DNA of 64,000 bases from Macrococcoides animalis (lineage in GTDB: Bacteria > Bacillota > Bacilli > Staphylococcales > Staphylococcaceae), in NCBI RefSeq assembly GCF_047425875.1, contig NZ_CP179727.1:248001-312000 (forward strand). Direction: 5' to 3'. Under the pieces are notes generated by a model, which was not told where the DNA came from, made no database searches, and worked only from the letters and a program-made list of their open reading frames with translations. Numbering within the stretch: the stretch's first letter is position 1; the number at the start of each line of letters is the position of its first letter. Shown piece after piece: positions 54,635 through 63,169 of the stretch. A program made the position numbers and the translations under genes.

Positions 54635-55463
54635 ATTGGTTACGATTATTATAGTTTTCACGACGTTCGTCAACAGCATCTTTTGTTTTATCTACATAAG
54701 TTACTCTATCACGATCACCATCAAAATTATTATCAAATGAATCAGCATTATTTGATGCATTATATTCATGATCAACATTCGTATGATTCTTTTGATCAAT
54801 GACTGTATCTCTATCAGATTCCACAGTTTGATTGTTATAATTTACTTCACGTTCGTTTGCATCATAAACATATTCATTATTACGTTCACGTTCGATATTT
54901 TCATCACGCTCAACATATTCAGGTGCAACATTACGCTTTCTGTTAACTGTTTCTACTTCACGACTATTGTCATAATAATCATTGTTAGTAATAACTTTAT
55001 CTTTACGTGCAAATAATAAAATTGCAGCAATAAAGAAGAATAAAGGAATGAAACCTAAAATGAAAGTTAAGAATAATGGTGCTGTTAATAATCCGGCAAG
55101 TAATAACATAATTCCTGCCAAAATACGTTTTTTCATTTTAAGCAAACCAATTAATCCAAATAATAATGGTAAGATTGTATATGCTACGATTCCCCAAACA
55201 CCTTTAATCATCATTGGAACTACTTCATCCACAGACATGTTCGCATCATTTAATGATTTTTGGAATTCTGGATTCTTGTCTAACTCGGTGTTAAGCACAT
55301 CTTTTAATTGAGCAATGAAATCTGGATTGTTTCCATTCACTAATAATTGATAAAGACCAAAAATTGATAATCCTAGAAGTGGTAACCAAGCTAACCACCC
55401 AAAGATTTTTTCTGGAACACGACTTACGGGTTTTACTGTTTGCGTATACTCTCTACGACTCAT
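54633..55463 (-). CDS. DUF4064 domain membrane protein with long acidic-polar tail
   Basis: A 276-residue protein. Residues about 24-45 and 88-155 hold four membrane segments separated by a polar loop NPEFQKSLNDANMSVDE, the DUF4064 layout. From about 160 to the end the protein is a low-complexity tail rich in Asn, Asp, Glu and Arg, with no recognisable domain and no Cys. The tail is probably cytoplasmic and disordered. A SigB-like promoter lies upstream. No function is known. Confidence 0.8.
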   Translation of the reverse strand: MSRREYTQTVKPVSRVPEKIFGWLAWLPLLGLSIFGLYQLLVNGNNPDFIAQLKDVLNTELDKNPEFQKSLNDANMSVDEVVPMMIKGVWGIVAYTILPLLFGLIGLLKMKKRILAGIMLLLAGLLTAPLFLTFILGFIPLFFFIAAILLFARKDKVITNNDYYDNSREVETVNRKRNVAPEYVERDENIERERNNEYVYDANEREVNYNNQTVESDRDTVIDQKNHTNVDHEYNASNNADSFDNNFDGDRDRVTYVDKTKDAVDERRENYNNRNQ

Positions 55464-55498
55464 ATGTTCATCTCCTTATAACTGTATTTAAGTACTAT

Positions 55499-55523
55499 AT
55501 ACCCCTAATAAACATATATAAGC
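55499..55523 (-). promoter_or_regulatory. SigB-like promoter ahead of the DUF4064 gene
   Basis: On the minus strand GCTTAT (55518-55523) and GGGTAT (55499-55504) lie 13 bases apart. This is close to the SigB pattern GTTTAA-N12 to 15-GGGTAT. No clear SigA pair is seen in the 110-base gap. Confidence 0.6.
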
Positions 55524-55573
55524 ATGAATTAGCTAGAAAAATCATAAAAAGCTCAATCCAAACTTTCTTTAAT

Positions 55574-56647
55574 TTAGTTTAGACTCATTTTGAATCTTAA
55601 AAACAATTCATTATAACGTTTAATATTCTCGAAACCTAAATCTTCATATACTTCAAGTTTCTCTTGTAGTGCTTTATTAGGATAGAAACGTTCATCTTCG
55701 CGTATTTCTTTATCTAACAGTTTATAACTTTCAGCGTTAGGTGTAGCATATCCAACCCACTCTGTATTCTGCTTACCAATTTTAGCATCTAATAAGAAGT
55801 TGATAAATTTATGTGCACCATCCACGTTCTGTGCTGTTTTCGGTATGACAATATTATCAAACCATAAGTTCGAGCCTTCTTTAGGAACGACATAATCTAA
55901 ATTCTCATTTTCAGTCATTATATCAGCTCCCATACCACTCCAAACGACTGCAACATCCGCTTCTTTTTGTACCATCATCGTGTTAATTTCATCACCAACA
56001 ACACCTTTTACATTAGGTCCTAGCTTTTCAAGTTTTTGCTCTGCTTCCAGAAGTTTATGAGGATTTGTTTCGTTTAAAGACTCACCCATACTATTAAGTG
56101 ATAAGCCTAAAGCTTCACGTGCTCCATCTACGATTAACACATTATTTTTGAGTCGAGGATCCCAAAGGCTCTCCCAACTAGAGAAATCTATCCCTTTAGT
56201 TTTATCTGGATTGTATAAAATACCAACAGTACCCCAGAAATATGGAATTGAAAATTTATTTCCTTTATCAAAATCTAAATCCATAAAATCAGGATTAATA
56301 TTTTTTAAGTTAGGTAATTTTTTATGATTAATTGGGATTAATAATTTTTCATCTTTCATTTTTTGAATCGCATATTCACTAGGTACTGCTATATCGTAAT
56401 GTGTTCCGCCATTTTTAATCTTTGCGAGCATCGATTCATTTGAATCAAATGTCTCTAAAATAACACGAATTCCGTGTTCTTTTTCAAATGTTTTCAATAA
56501 CTCAGGATCAATATATTCTCCCCAGTTATATACATATAGAATATTTCCTTTTCCACTTTTAGGAGGGGGATCGATAAATTTTGTAGAGAAAAGTAAAAGT
56601 ACAGCGACAACAAGTGACGTAATGATAAGTTGCATTAATTGTTTCAT
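55574..56647 (-). CDS. potD: Spermidine/putrescine-binding protein
   Basis: Substrate-binding subunit of a polyamine ABC importer. The 357-residue protein starts with a hydrophobic segment (about 5-25) followed by IDPPPKSGKG, then the PotD fold opening VYNWGEYIDPELL, with SIPYFWGTVGILYN and IWSGMGAD-like VVWSGMGADIM. I see no lipobox cysteine. It may therefore be held by an uncleaved segment or released by signal peptidase I. Its start overlaps the potC stop by 4 bases. Confidence 0.94.
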   Translation of the reverse strand: MKQLMQLIITSLVVAVLLLFSTKFIDPPPKSGKGNILYVYNWGEYIDPELLKTFEKEHGIRVILETFDSNESMLAKIKNGGTHYDIAVPSEYAIQKMKDEKLLIPINHKKLPNLKNINPDFMDLDFDKGNKFSIPYFWGTVGILYNPDKTKGIDFSSWESLWDPRLKNNVLIVDGAREALGLSLNSMGESLNETNPHKLLEAEQKLEKLGPNVKGVVGDEINTMMVQKEADVAVVWSGMGADIMTENENLDYVVPKEGSNLWFDNIVIPKTAQNVDGAHKFINFLLDAKIGKQNTEWVGYATPNAESYKLLDKEIREDERFYPNKALQEKLEVYEDLGFENIKRYNELFLRFKMSLN

Positions 56648-57456
56648 TTCACAACACCCGCCTTTACTTTTCTTTTCTTCTCTTGATTATTTGAGATAAA
56701 GTAATATATAAGAATAATCGTCATTACAAGCACGAATAGCAATGTGCTAATTGCATTAATTTCCATTGAAATTCCTTTACGAGCCATAGAATAGATTTCT
56801 ACTGATAATACGCTAAATCCATTTCCTGTAACGAAAAAACTTACTGTAAAATCATCTAAACTATACGTTAAAGCCATAAAGAAACCTGCGATAGCACCCG
56901 GTAATATTTGTGGAATGACAACTTTTGAGATTGTTTGGTATGTGCTTGCCCCTAAATCATAACTAGCATTTATCAGTGATTGATTCATATCGTAAAGTTT
57001 CGGTAATACTAATAACACGACAATCGGCACACAAAATGCAATATGTGAAATTAATACTGACCAAAATCCTAGTCCCATACCAGTATAATGTCCAATTACT
57101 GTAAATAATATTAAGAATGATGAACCAATAACAACATCACTACTCACCATTAATATGTTATTTAATGTAAGTAAACCAACTTTAATTTTTTTATTGCGCA
57201 TATAGTGAATACCTAATGCCCCACAAATTCCGATAATCGTTGAAATACTTGCTGCAATTAAAGCAACAGCTAACGTGTTTACAATGATGACCATTAATCG
57301 TTTATTTTGAAACACAGATATATAGTGATCTAAAGTAAATGATTTAAAGTGATTCATATTGCCAGCCGAATTGAATGAATAATACATTAAATAGAATATA
57401 GGGAAGTATAAAATGAAAAGGGCAAATGCTAAAAATATTTTTGATTTTAATTTCAT
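56644..57456 (-). CDS. potC: Spermidine/putrescine ABC transporter permease PotC
   Basis: One of two inner-membrane permeases. The 270-residue protein has six membrane segments and the EAA-like loop ASYDLGASTYQTISKVVIP, which contacts the ATPase. It overlaps potB and potD by 4 bases each, so translation is coupled along the operon. Confidence 0.93.
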   Translation of the reverse strand: MKLKSKIFLAFALFILYFPIFYLMYYSFNSAGNMNHFKSFTLDHYISVFQNKRLMVIIVNTLAVALIAASISTIIGICGALGIHYMRNKKIKVGLLTLNNILMVSSDVVIGSSFLILFTVIGHYTGMGLGFWSVLISHIAFCVPIVVLLVLPKLYDMNQSLINASYDLGASTYQTISKVVIPQILPGAIAGFFMALTYSLDDFTVSFFVTGNGFSVLSVEIYSMARKGISMEINAISTLLFVLVMTIILIYYFISNNQEKKRKVKAGVVK

Positions 57457-58259
57457 TTGATACCCTCACTTCCCTCTTTCGACTTTGTAATAATCATTAC
57501 AAACGCCATTGCCAAAATTAAAAATACAGCAATTGTTGAACCCATTCCATAGTTTTGTGTTACTAAAAATTGTTCTTCTATTGCTGTTCCTAAGTTAACT
57601 ACTTTATTCCCGGCAATTAATCGAGTAATCATGAATAAACTTAATGCTGGAATAAAAGTTACTTGAATCCCAGTCTTAACACCTTCCCATGATAAAGGCA
57701 TAATTACTTTTTTGAAGGTCGTCATTTCAGTTGCCCCTAAGTCTCGTGATGCTTGTAATAAATTTTCGGGAATAGCATTCATACTATTGAATATCGGTAA
57801 TATCATAAATGGAATATAGATATAAACAGAAACAAAAATAAATGCCGTATTAGTAAATAACAAACTTGTAGATGGTAAATGCATCCAGTTTAATAAATCA
57901 TTAATTGTACCTTGCTTACTGAAAATACCGATAAAAGCATATGTCTTTAATAGTAAATTAATCCAAGTCGGTAAGATAATAATGAGTAACCAGAACTGTT
58001 TATTCTTTGCTGTACGTAAAACCATTGCAATAGGATACGAAATTAATAAGCAAAGTAAAGTAATAATTACAGCATACCAAATTGAACTAAGTGTCATTTT
58101 AAAATAAGACATTGAAAAGAAATCTTTATAATTATCCAAAGTAAACTGGCCACTATTGTTTGTAAAACTTGTGTAAAAAATCATCACTACAGGCGTAACG
58201 ATAAAAATGACAATCCAAATCATATAGGGTATCAGAAAATATTTTTTTGCTTTTTCCAT
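57453..58259 (-). CDS. potB: Spermidine/putrescine ABC transporter permease PotB
   Basis: The partner permease. The 268-residue protein has six membrane segments and the EAA loop ASRDLGATEMTTFKKVIMP. It begins one base after potA ends and overlaps potC by 4 bases. Confidence 0.93.
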   Translation of the reverse strand: MEKAKKYFLIPYMIWIVIFIVTPVVMIFYTSFTNNSGQFTLDNYKDFFSMSYFKMTLSSIWYAVIITLLCLLISYPIAMVLRTAKNKQFWLLIIILPTWINLLLKTYAFIGIFSKQGTINDLLNWMHLPSTSLLFTNTAFIFVSVYIYIPFMILPIFNSMNAIPENLLQASRDLGATEMTTFKKVIMPLSWEGVKTGIQVTFIPALSLFMITRLIAGNKVVNLGTAIEEQFLVTQNYGMGSTIAVFLILAMAFVMIITKSKEGSEGIK

Positions 58260-58260
58260 T

Positions 58261-59343
58261 TTACACCTCGTATGAATCTATACGTGCATCAAATTCTTCT
58301 TCAGTTTCACCAGGTAACATAATATGAATTACTTCCTCATCGAATGTTAATCCAACACGTTCTCCTGGATTAGCACTTCTTGTTGATTGGATTATCCATT
58401 CATTGCCTGCTTCATCGTAACAACAAATTTCATAATGAACGCCTCGGAATAATTGTGAATCTACTACTGCTTTTACTTTGCCTAGTTCTGTTGACGTTAT
58501 CTCAATATCCTCTGGACGAATAACAACATCGACTTTTGCATTAGGTTTAAACCCTTTATCAACACATGGGTATTCCTTGCCATACATTTCAACTACATAA
58601 TCACGCTTCATAACACCTGAAACGATATTTGATTCTCCAATAAAGTCTGCAACGTATCGGTTTATAGGTTCGTCATAAATATCTATTGGCGTTCCACTTT
58701 GTTCGATTTTGCCTTTGTTCATAACAAAGATATAATCACTCATCGCAAGCGCTTCTTCTTGATCATGCGTAACAAAAATAAACGTCTTACCTAAGCGTTG
58801 TTGAATTTCTCTTAATTCATATTGCATTTCTGTTCTTAATTTTAAGTCAAGGGCTGATAATGGTTCATCAAGCAAGATGACTTCAGGTTCATTAACAATC
58901 GCACGCGCTATTGCCACACGTTGACGTTGTCCACCACTCATATCTTTAATTTCACGTTGTTCAAATCCATCTAGTTTAACTAACTTTAGAGCATCCATCA
59001 CTCTCGTTTGTATTTCGTTATTATTTACTTTTTTTATTCGTAATCCATATGCTACATTCTCGAACACATTTAAATGAGGGAATAACGCATAATCTTGAAA
59101 CACTGTATTAACACGTCGTTTATTTGCAGGAATATCATTCATTCGATTACCTTCAAAATAAATATCACCTGTCGTTGCTTTTTCAAAACCAGCAATTAAT
59201 CTTAATATCGTTGTTTTACCGCAACCAGAAGGGCCAAGCAAAGTATAGAATTTACCTTCCTCGATTTCAAAATTAATATTATCTAGTACTTTATTTTCGC
59301 CGTATGATTTAGATACGTTGTTAAATTGAATAAAATCTTTCAT
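58261..59343 (-). CDS. potA: Spermidine/putrescine ABC transporter ATP-binding protein
   Basis: ATPase of the importer. The 360-residue protein has Walker A GPSGCGKTT, the ABC signature MSGGQRQRVAIARA, Walker B VILLDEPLSALD, the switch His in VTHDQEEALA, and a C-terminal TOBE-type domain (about 280-350) that is typical of MalK/PotA ATPases. A TAGGAG site precedes the ATG. It is first of the four pot genes, after the regulator. Confidence 0.95.
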   Translation of the reverse strand: MKDFIQFNNVSKSYGENKVLDNINFEIEEGKFYTLLGPSGCGKTTILRLIAGFEKATTGDIYFEGNRMNDIPANKRRVNTVFQDYALFPHLNVFENVAYGLRIKKVNNNEIQTRVMDALKLVKLDGFEQREIKDMSGGQRQRVAIARAIVNEPEVILLDEPLSALDLKLRTEMQYELREIQQRLGKTFIFVTHDQEEALAMSDYIFVMNKGKIEQSGTPIDIYDEPINRYVADFIGESNIVSGVMKRDYVVEMYGKEYPCVDKGFKPNAKVDVVIRPEDIEITSTELGKVKAVVDSQLFRGVHYEICCYDEAGNEWIIQSTRSANPGERVGLTFDEEVIHIMLPGETEEEFDARIDSYEV

Positions 59344-59352
59344 GACACACTC

Positions 59353-59895
59353 CTATAAATATGATTCAGTTGCAACGATTAATACGCGTGCATCTTTTTT
59401 ATATTTGTTAAATAACTGATGTGATTCATTTGCTTTAAAATAAAAGCATTCACCTCGTCGTGCAGTATACTCTTTTCTTCCTATTCTAATACTTGCAGTA
59501 CCTTCTAATACATAGATAAAACTATCTGAAAGGCTAGGTTCAAACTTTTTATACTCTGAATCAGATTTTAACGTAATAATAACAGGTTCCATGTCAAATT
59601 CATTTGAATCGGGTACCAACCATTGGATTAAATAACCATTATCGTATTCATCATAAAATGTTTGTTCTGATTTAGGATAATAGATACGTTGTTCATGCAT
59701 TTTTTCATTGAAGAAATCAGAAGGTTCTGAGCCAAGTACTTCTAATATATTGAAAAATGTTTCCATCGAAGGTGAACATAAATTACGTTCTAACTGCGAT
59801 ATATACCCTTTTGATAAATCAGTACGTTCACCTAATTCTTCTTGGGTTAAGTTTTTTTGGCGTCGTAAATCTTTTATTTTTTTACCAATATCCAT
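59353..59895 (-). CDS. XRE-family regulator with cupin domain
   Basis: A 180-residue regulator. Residues about 3-60 form an HTH_3 (XRE) domain with RQKNLTQEELGERTDLSKGYISQLER; the last third (about 110-175) is a cupin that likely binds a small ligand. AGGTGTG lies 7 bases before the ATG at 59895. It is promoter-proximal in the unit with potABCD and probably senses polyamines, like PuuR. A palindrome in its promoter suggests autoregulation. Confidence 0.88.
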   Translation of the reverse strand: MDIGKKIKDLRRQKNLTQEELGERTDLSKGYISQLERNLCSPSMETFFNILEVLGSEPSDFFNEKMHEQRIYYPKSEQTFYDEYDNGYLIQWLVPDSNEFDMEPVIITLKSDSEYKKFEPSLSDSFIYVLEGTASIRIGRKEYTARRGECFYFKANESHQLFNKYKKDARVLIVATESYL

Positions 59896-59921
59896 GAATT
59901 CACACCTTAGTTTAATAGTTG

Positions 59922-59936
59922 TAAACAATTTGTTTA
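59922..59936. promoter_or_regulatory. Candidate operator of the XRE-pot operon
   Basis: Perfect palindrome TAAACAA-T-TTGTTTA, just downstream of the promoter and upstream of the regulator's ribosome site. A further half-site TTGTTTA stands at 59994-60000. This is the expected position for repression by the adjacent XRE protein. Confidence 0.7.
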
Positions 59937-59947
59937 GAAGCATATTT

Positions 59948-59976
59948 AATATAGCAGAAAAATTTATAGAAAACAA
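59948..59976 (-). promoter_or_regulatory. Promoter of the XRE-potABCD operon
   Basis: On the minus strand TTGTTT (59971-59976) and TATATT (59948-59953) are 17 bases apart, and TG one base before the latter makes it an extended -10. Confidence 0.78.
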
Positions 59977-60003
59977 CAGTAATACTAAATTTATTGTTTA
60001 AAA

Positions 60004-60279
60004 CTACATCTTAAAAGATTTTTCATTGTTAGCTTTTGATTCTTTATAACGCTTCGTTACTAGATAACTATCATACGTTGAAACTTCTTTAAATGCTTTA
60101 TAAATCTTATTCTCGTCTGATTTCATTGGTGCAACTTTTTTAAACGCTTTATATACCACATCATAATCTTCCGTGTTCACTTTTGATTCATAAGCATCTT
60201 CAACTAATGCTAATAAATTTACTACTGCTATTATTTCTTCTTGTGACCATTCTGGATCAATTGGATAACTATAATTCAT
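60004..60279 (-). CDS. UPF0223 family protein
   Basis: A 91-residue protein beginning MNYSYPIDPEWSQEEI, the UPF0223 (YktA-type) hallmark, with a helical middle and KAFKKVAPMKSDENKIYKAFKEV in two blocks. ATG at 60279 follows GGAGGAAA. The function is unknown. It lies after pdhD and ahead of the pot regulator, as in staphylococci. Confidence 0.88.
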   Translation of the reverse strand: MNYSYPIDPEWSQEEIIAVVNLLALVEDAYESKVNTEDYDVVYKAFKKVAPMKSDENKIYKAFKEVSTYDSYLVTKRYKESKANNEKSFKM

Positions 60280-60294
60280 ATCTATTTCCTCCGT

Positions 60295-60328
60295 TAAAAA
60301 AAGCACTATTCATCTCTGAATAGTGCTT
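60295..60328 (-). terminator. Terminator after pdhD
   Basis: AAGCACTATTCA and TGAATAGTGCTT, 12-base arms with loop TCTC, followed on the minus strand by a T run. It ends the pdh operon. Confidence 0.93.
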
Positions 60329-60347
60329 AATAATTTGTAAGTATTAA

Positions 60348-61754
60348 TTACATAGTGTGGATTGGGCTACCCATTGCAACTTCAGCTGCTTCCATTGTAA
60401 TTTCACCTAAAGATGGATGAGCATGGATAGTTAATGCGATATCTTCAGCTGTCATACCAGTTTCAATTGCTAATCCTAATTCTGCGATCATATCTGATGC
60501 TCCAGAACCAGCGATTTGAGCTCCAATTAATAAACCATCTTCTTTTAATGTGATTAATTTTAAGAATCCATCAGTTTCACCAATAGATAATGCACGGCCA
60601 TTAGCTGCATATGGGAATTTAGAAGCTTTGTATTCTAAACCTTCTTCTTTAGCCATAGCTTCTGTATAACCTACAGTTGCTAATTCAGGCTCAGTGAAAC
60701 ATACAGCAGGGATTGCTAAGTAGTCAACTTCTGATTTTTCACCAGAGATAACTTCAGCAGCAACTTTACCTTCGTATGAAGCTTTGTGAGCAAGTGGAGG
60801 ACCCGCAACGATATCTCCAATTGCAAAGATATTTTCTACTGAAGAACGACTTTCTTCATTAACTTCAACTAAACCACGTTCAGTTAATTTTACACCTAAT
60901 GATTCTAAACCAATTTCTTCAGTGTTAGGACGACGTCCTACAGTTACTAAACAGTAGTCCGCTTCAATCACTTGTGTTTCACCTTTAACTTCATAAGTTA
61001 CTTTAACACCAGTTTCGCTCTCTTCAGCTGATTTAGCCATTGCTTCAGTAACAATGTCTACACCTTTAGCTTTAAGACCTTTTTTAACAACTTGTGTCAT
61101 TTGTTTTTCGAATCCACCTAAAATATCTTTAGACCCTTCTAAAATAGTAACTTTAGTACCGAAGTTAGCGTAAGCAGTTCCTAATTCAGAACCGATGTAT
61201 CCGCCTCCAACAACTACTAAGCTTTTTGGAATTTCAGTTAATGCTAATGCACCTGTTGAATCAATTACACGTTTGTTAAATTTGAAGTTTGGAATTTCAA
61301 TAGGACGTGATCCAGTTGCGATGATTGCATGTTTGAAAGTATAAGTTTGAGAAGCTTTTTCAGTCATAACTTTTAAGTTGTTTTGATCAACGAAATAAGC
61401 TTCACCTTCAACGATTTCAACTTTGTTACCTTTTAATAATGCGCCAACACCGCCAGTTAATTTCTTAACAACGCCGCCTTTGAATTCTTGAACTTTAGAG
61501 AAATCTACAGTAACGTTCTCAGCTTTAATTCCGAATTCCTCAGAATGAATAGCTGTCTCATATTTATGAGATGCAGATAATAAAGCTTTTGATGGAATAC
61601 AACCAACGTTTAAACAAACGCCACCTAAACTTCCTTTTTCTACAATTGTTACTTTTTGTCCTAATTGTGCTGCACGAATTGCTGCAACGTATCCTCCAGG
61701 ACCTGCTCCAATGACAATAGTGTCTGTTTCAATAGGAAAATCTCCAACTACCAT
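60348..61754 (-). CDS. pdhD: Dihydrolipoyl dehydrogenase (E3)
   Basis: Re-oxidises dihydrolipoamide of the pyruvate dehydrogenase complex, using NAD. The 468-residue flavoprotein has the FAD site GAGPGGYVAAIRAA, the redox disulfide GGVCLNVGCIPSK, the NAD site VVGGGYIGSELG, and the C-terminal HAHPSLGE with the catalytic His-Glu. It lies 4 bases after pdhC and is followed by a strong terminator. The same E3 may serve other 2-oxoacid complexes. Confidence 0.96.
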   Translation of the reverse strand: MVVGDFPIETDTIVIGAGPGGYVAAIRAAQLGQKVTIVEKGSLGGVCLNVGCIPSKALLSASHKYETAIHSEEFGIKAENVTVDFSKVQEFKGGVVKKLTGGVGALLKGNKVEIVEGEAYFVDQNNLKVMTEKASQTYTFKHAIIATGSRPIEIPNFKFNKRVIDSTGALALTEIPKSLVVVGGGYIGSELGTAYANFGTKVTILEGSKDILGGFEKQMTQVVKKGLKAKGVDIVTEAMAKSAEESETGVKVTYEVKGETQVIEADYCLVTVGRRPNTEEIGLESLGVKLTERGLVEVNEESRSSVENIFAIGDIVAGPPLAHKASYEGKVAAEVISGEKSEVDYLAIPAVCFTEPELATVGYTEAMAKEEGLEYKASKFPYAANGRALSIGETDGFLKLITLKEDGLLIGAQIAGSGASDMIAELGLAIETGMTAEDIALTIHAHPSLGEITMEAAEVAMGSPIHTM

Positions 61755-61758
61755 TTGC

Positions 61759-63054
61759 TTACCCCTCCATTAATAATAATTCTGGATTATTTAATAAACG
61801 CTTAATATGATTCATAGCATTTTGTCCTGTTGCACCATCAATTTGACGGTGGTCAAAACTTAATGATAATGCTAATACTGGTGCAGCAACGATTTCTCCG
61901 TCTTTAACGATTGCTTTTTGAGCAATACGACCGATACCTAAGATTGCTACTTCAGGGTGATTAATTACAGGAGTGAACCATTGTCCACCAGCTGAACCTA
62001 TATTACTAATTGTACATGAAGCACCCTTCATTTCGCTAGGAGAAAGTTTTCCATCACGCGCTTTTACTGCTAATTCGTTAATTTCATCAGAAATTGCGAA
62101 GATTGATTTACGGTCTGCATTTTTAACGACTGGAACTAATAAACCACGGTCAGTGTCAGCTGCAATACCGATATTGTAGTAATGTTTGTGTACTACTTCT
62201 TCAGTTGCATCATCTAATGAAGTGTTTAATGCTGGATAAGCTTTTAATGCTGAAACTAAAGCTTTAACAACGTATGGTAAGAATGTTAATTTAGTACCTT
62301 GTTCTGCTGCAACTTCTTTGAATTTCTTACGGTGATCCCAAAGTGCTTGAACTTCGATTTCATCCATTAATGTTACGTGAGGTGCAGTATGTTTAGAATT
62401 AACCATTGCTTTAGCAATTGCTTTACGCATAGCAGGAATTTTTTCGCGTGTTTCTGGGAATTCACCTTCTGGTGCTGCAATTGGTTGTGGTGCAGCTTTT
62501 TCAGTTGATGCCGCAGTGTCAGCTTTTGGAGCTTCTGATGCTACAGCAGCAGTTGCGCCACCATTTAAGTATGCAGTGATATCGTCTTTGATAACACGAC
62601 CGTTTTTACCAGTTCCAGTAACTGCTTTAATATTTACACCTTGTTCACGTGCAAATTTACGTACTGAAGGCATAGCGATAACGCGACGTTTTTCATCTAT
62701 TTCTCCAGCTGGTGCAACAGGTGCATCAGCTTTTGGTGCTTCTGCTTTAGCTTCTTCTTTAACTTCTGCAGGTGCTTCTGCTTCTTTTTCTGCAGCTGCG
62801 TCCTGAGCATGAGCATCATCAGAATCGATAGTTACGATAACGTCACCTAAATTTGCAACTGTTCCTTCTTCTGCTACGATTGTGTTGATTGTTCCTGAAA
62901 CAGGAGATGGAATTTCTACTACTGATTTATCATTTTGTACTTCACATAAAATATCGTCTTCTGCGATGTTATCTCCAGCTGCTACGAACCACTTTACGAT
63001 TTCACCTTCAAAAATCCCCTCACCAAGAGCGGGTAATTTAAATTCAAATGCCAC
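61759..63054 (-). CDS. pdhC: Dihydrolipoamide acetyltransferase (E2 of PDH)
   Basis: Core of the pyruvate dehydrogenase complex. The 431-residue protein has one N-terminal lipoyl domain (about 1-80) with the lipoylated lysine in EVQNDKSVVEI, an Ala/Pro/Glu linker, a peripheral subunit-binding domain (about 127-165, MPSVRKFAREQGVN), a second linker, and the catalytic domain (about 205-430) ending with the SFDHRQIDGATG active-site motif. AGGAGGA precedes the ATG. A hairpin separates it from pdhB. Confidence 0.96.
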   Translation of the reverse strand: MAFEFKLPALGEGIFEGEIVKWFVAAGDNIAEDDILCEVQNDKSVVEIPSPVSGTINTIVAEEGTVANLGDVIVTIDSDDAHAQDAAAEKEAEAPAEVKEEAKAEAPKADAPVAPAGEIDEKRRVIAMPSVRKFAREQGVNIKAVTGTGKNGRVIKDDITAYLNGGATAAVASEAPKADTAASTEKAAPQPIAAPEGEFPETREKIPAMRKAIAKAMVNSKHTAPHVTLMDEIEVQALWDHRKKFKEVAAEQGTKLTFLPYVVKALVSALKAYPALNTSLDDATEEVVHKHYYNIGIAADTDRGLLVPVVKNADRKSIFAISDEINELAVKARDGKLSPSEMKGASCTISNIGSAGGQWFTPVINHPEVAILGIGRIAQKAIVKDGEIVAAPVLALSLSFDHRQIDGATGQNAMNHIKRLLNNPELLLMEG

Positions 63055-63102
63055 AATAAATTCCTCCTAAGAATTAATTTAATTAATAATTTTATAAATG
63101 AT

Positions 63103-63136
63103 GAAAAGTAACAAAGTCAAAGCAATGTTACTTTTC
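63103..63136 (-). other. Intercistronic hairpin between pdhB and pdhC
   Basis: Perfect 11-base arms GAAAAGTAACA and TGTTACTTTTC with a 12-base loop. No T tract follows on the minus strand. It may be an RNA processing or stability element that sets the E1-to-E2 ratio. Confidence 0.65.
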
Positions 63137-63169
63137 ACGATGTGCTATAACAAGATATTAAAATTCATA

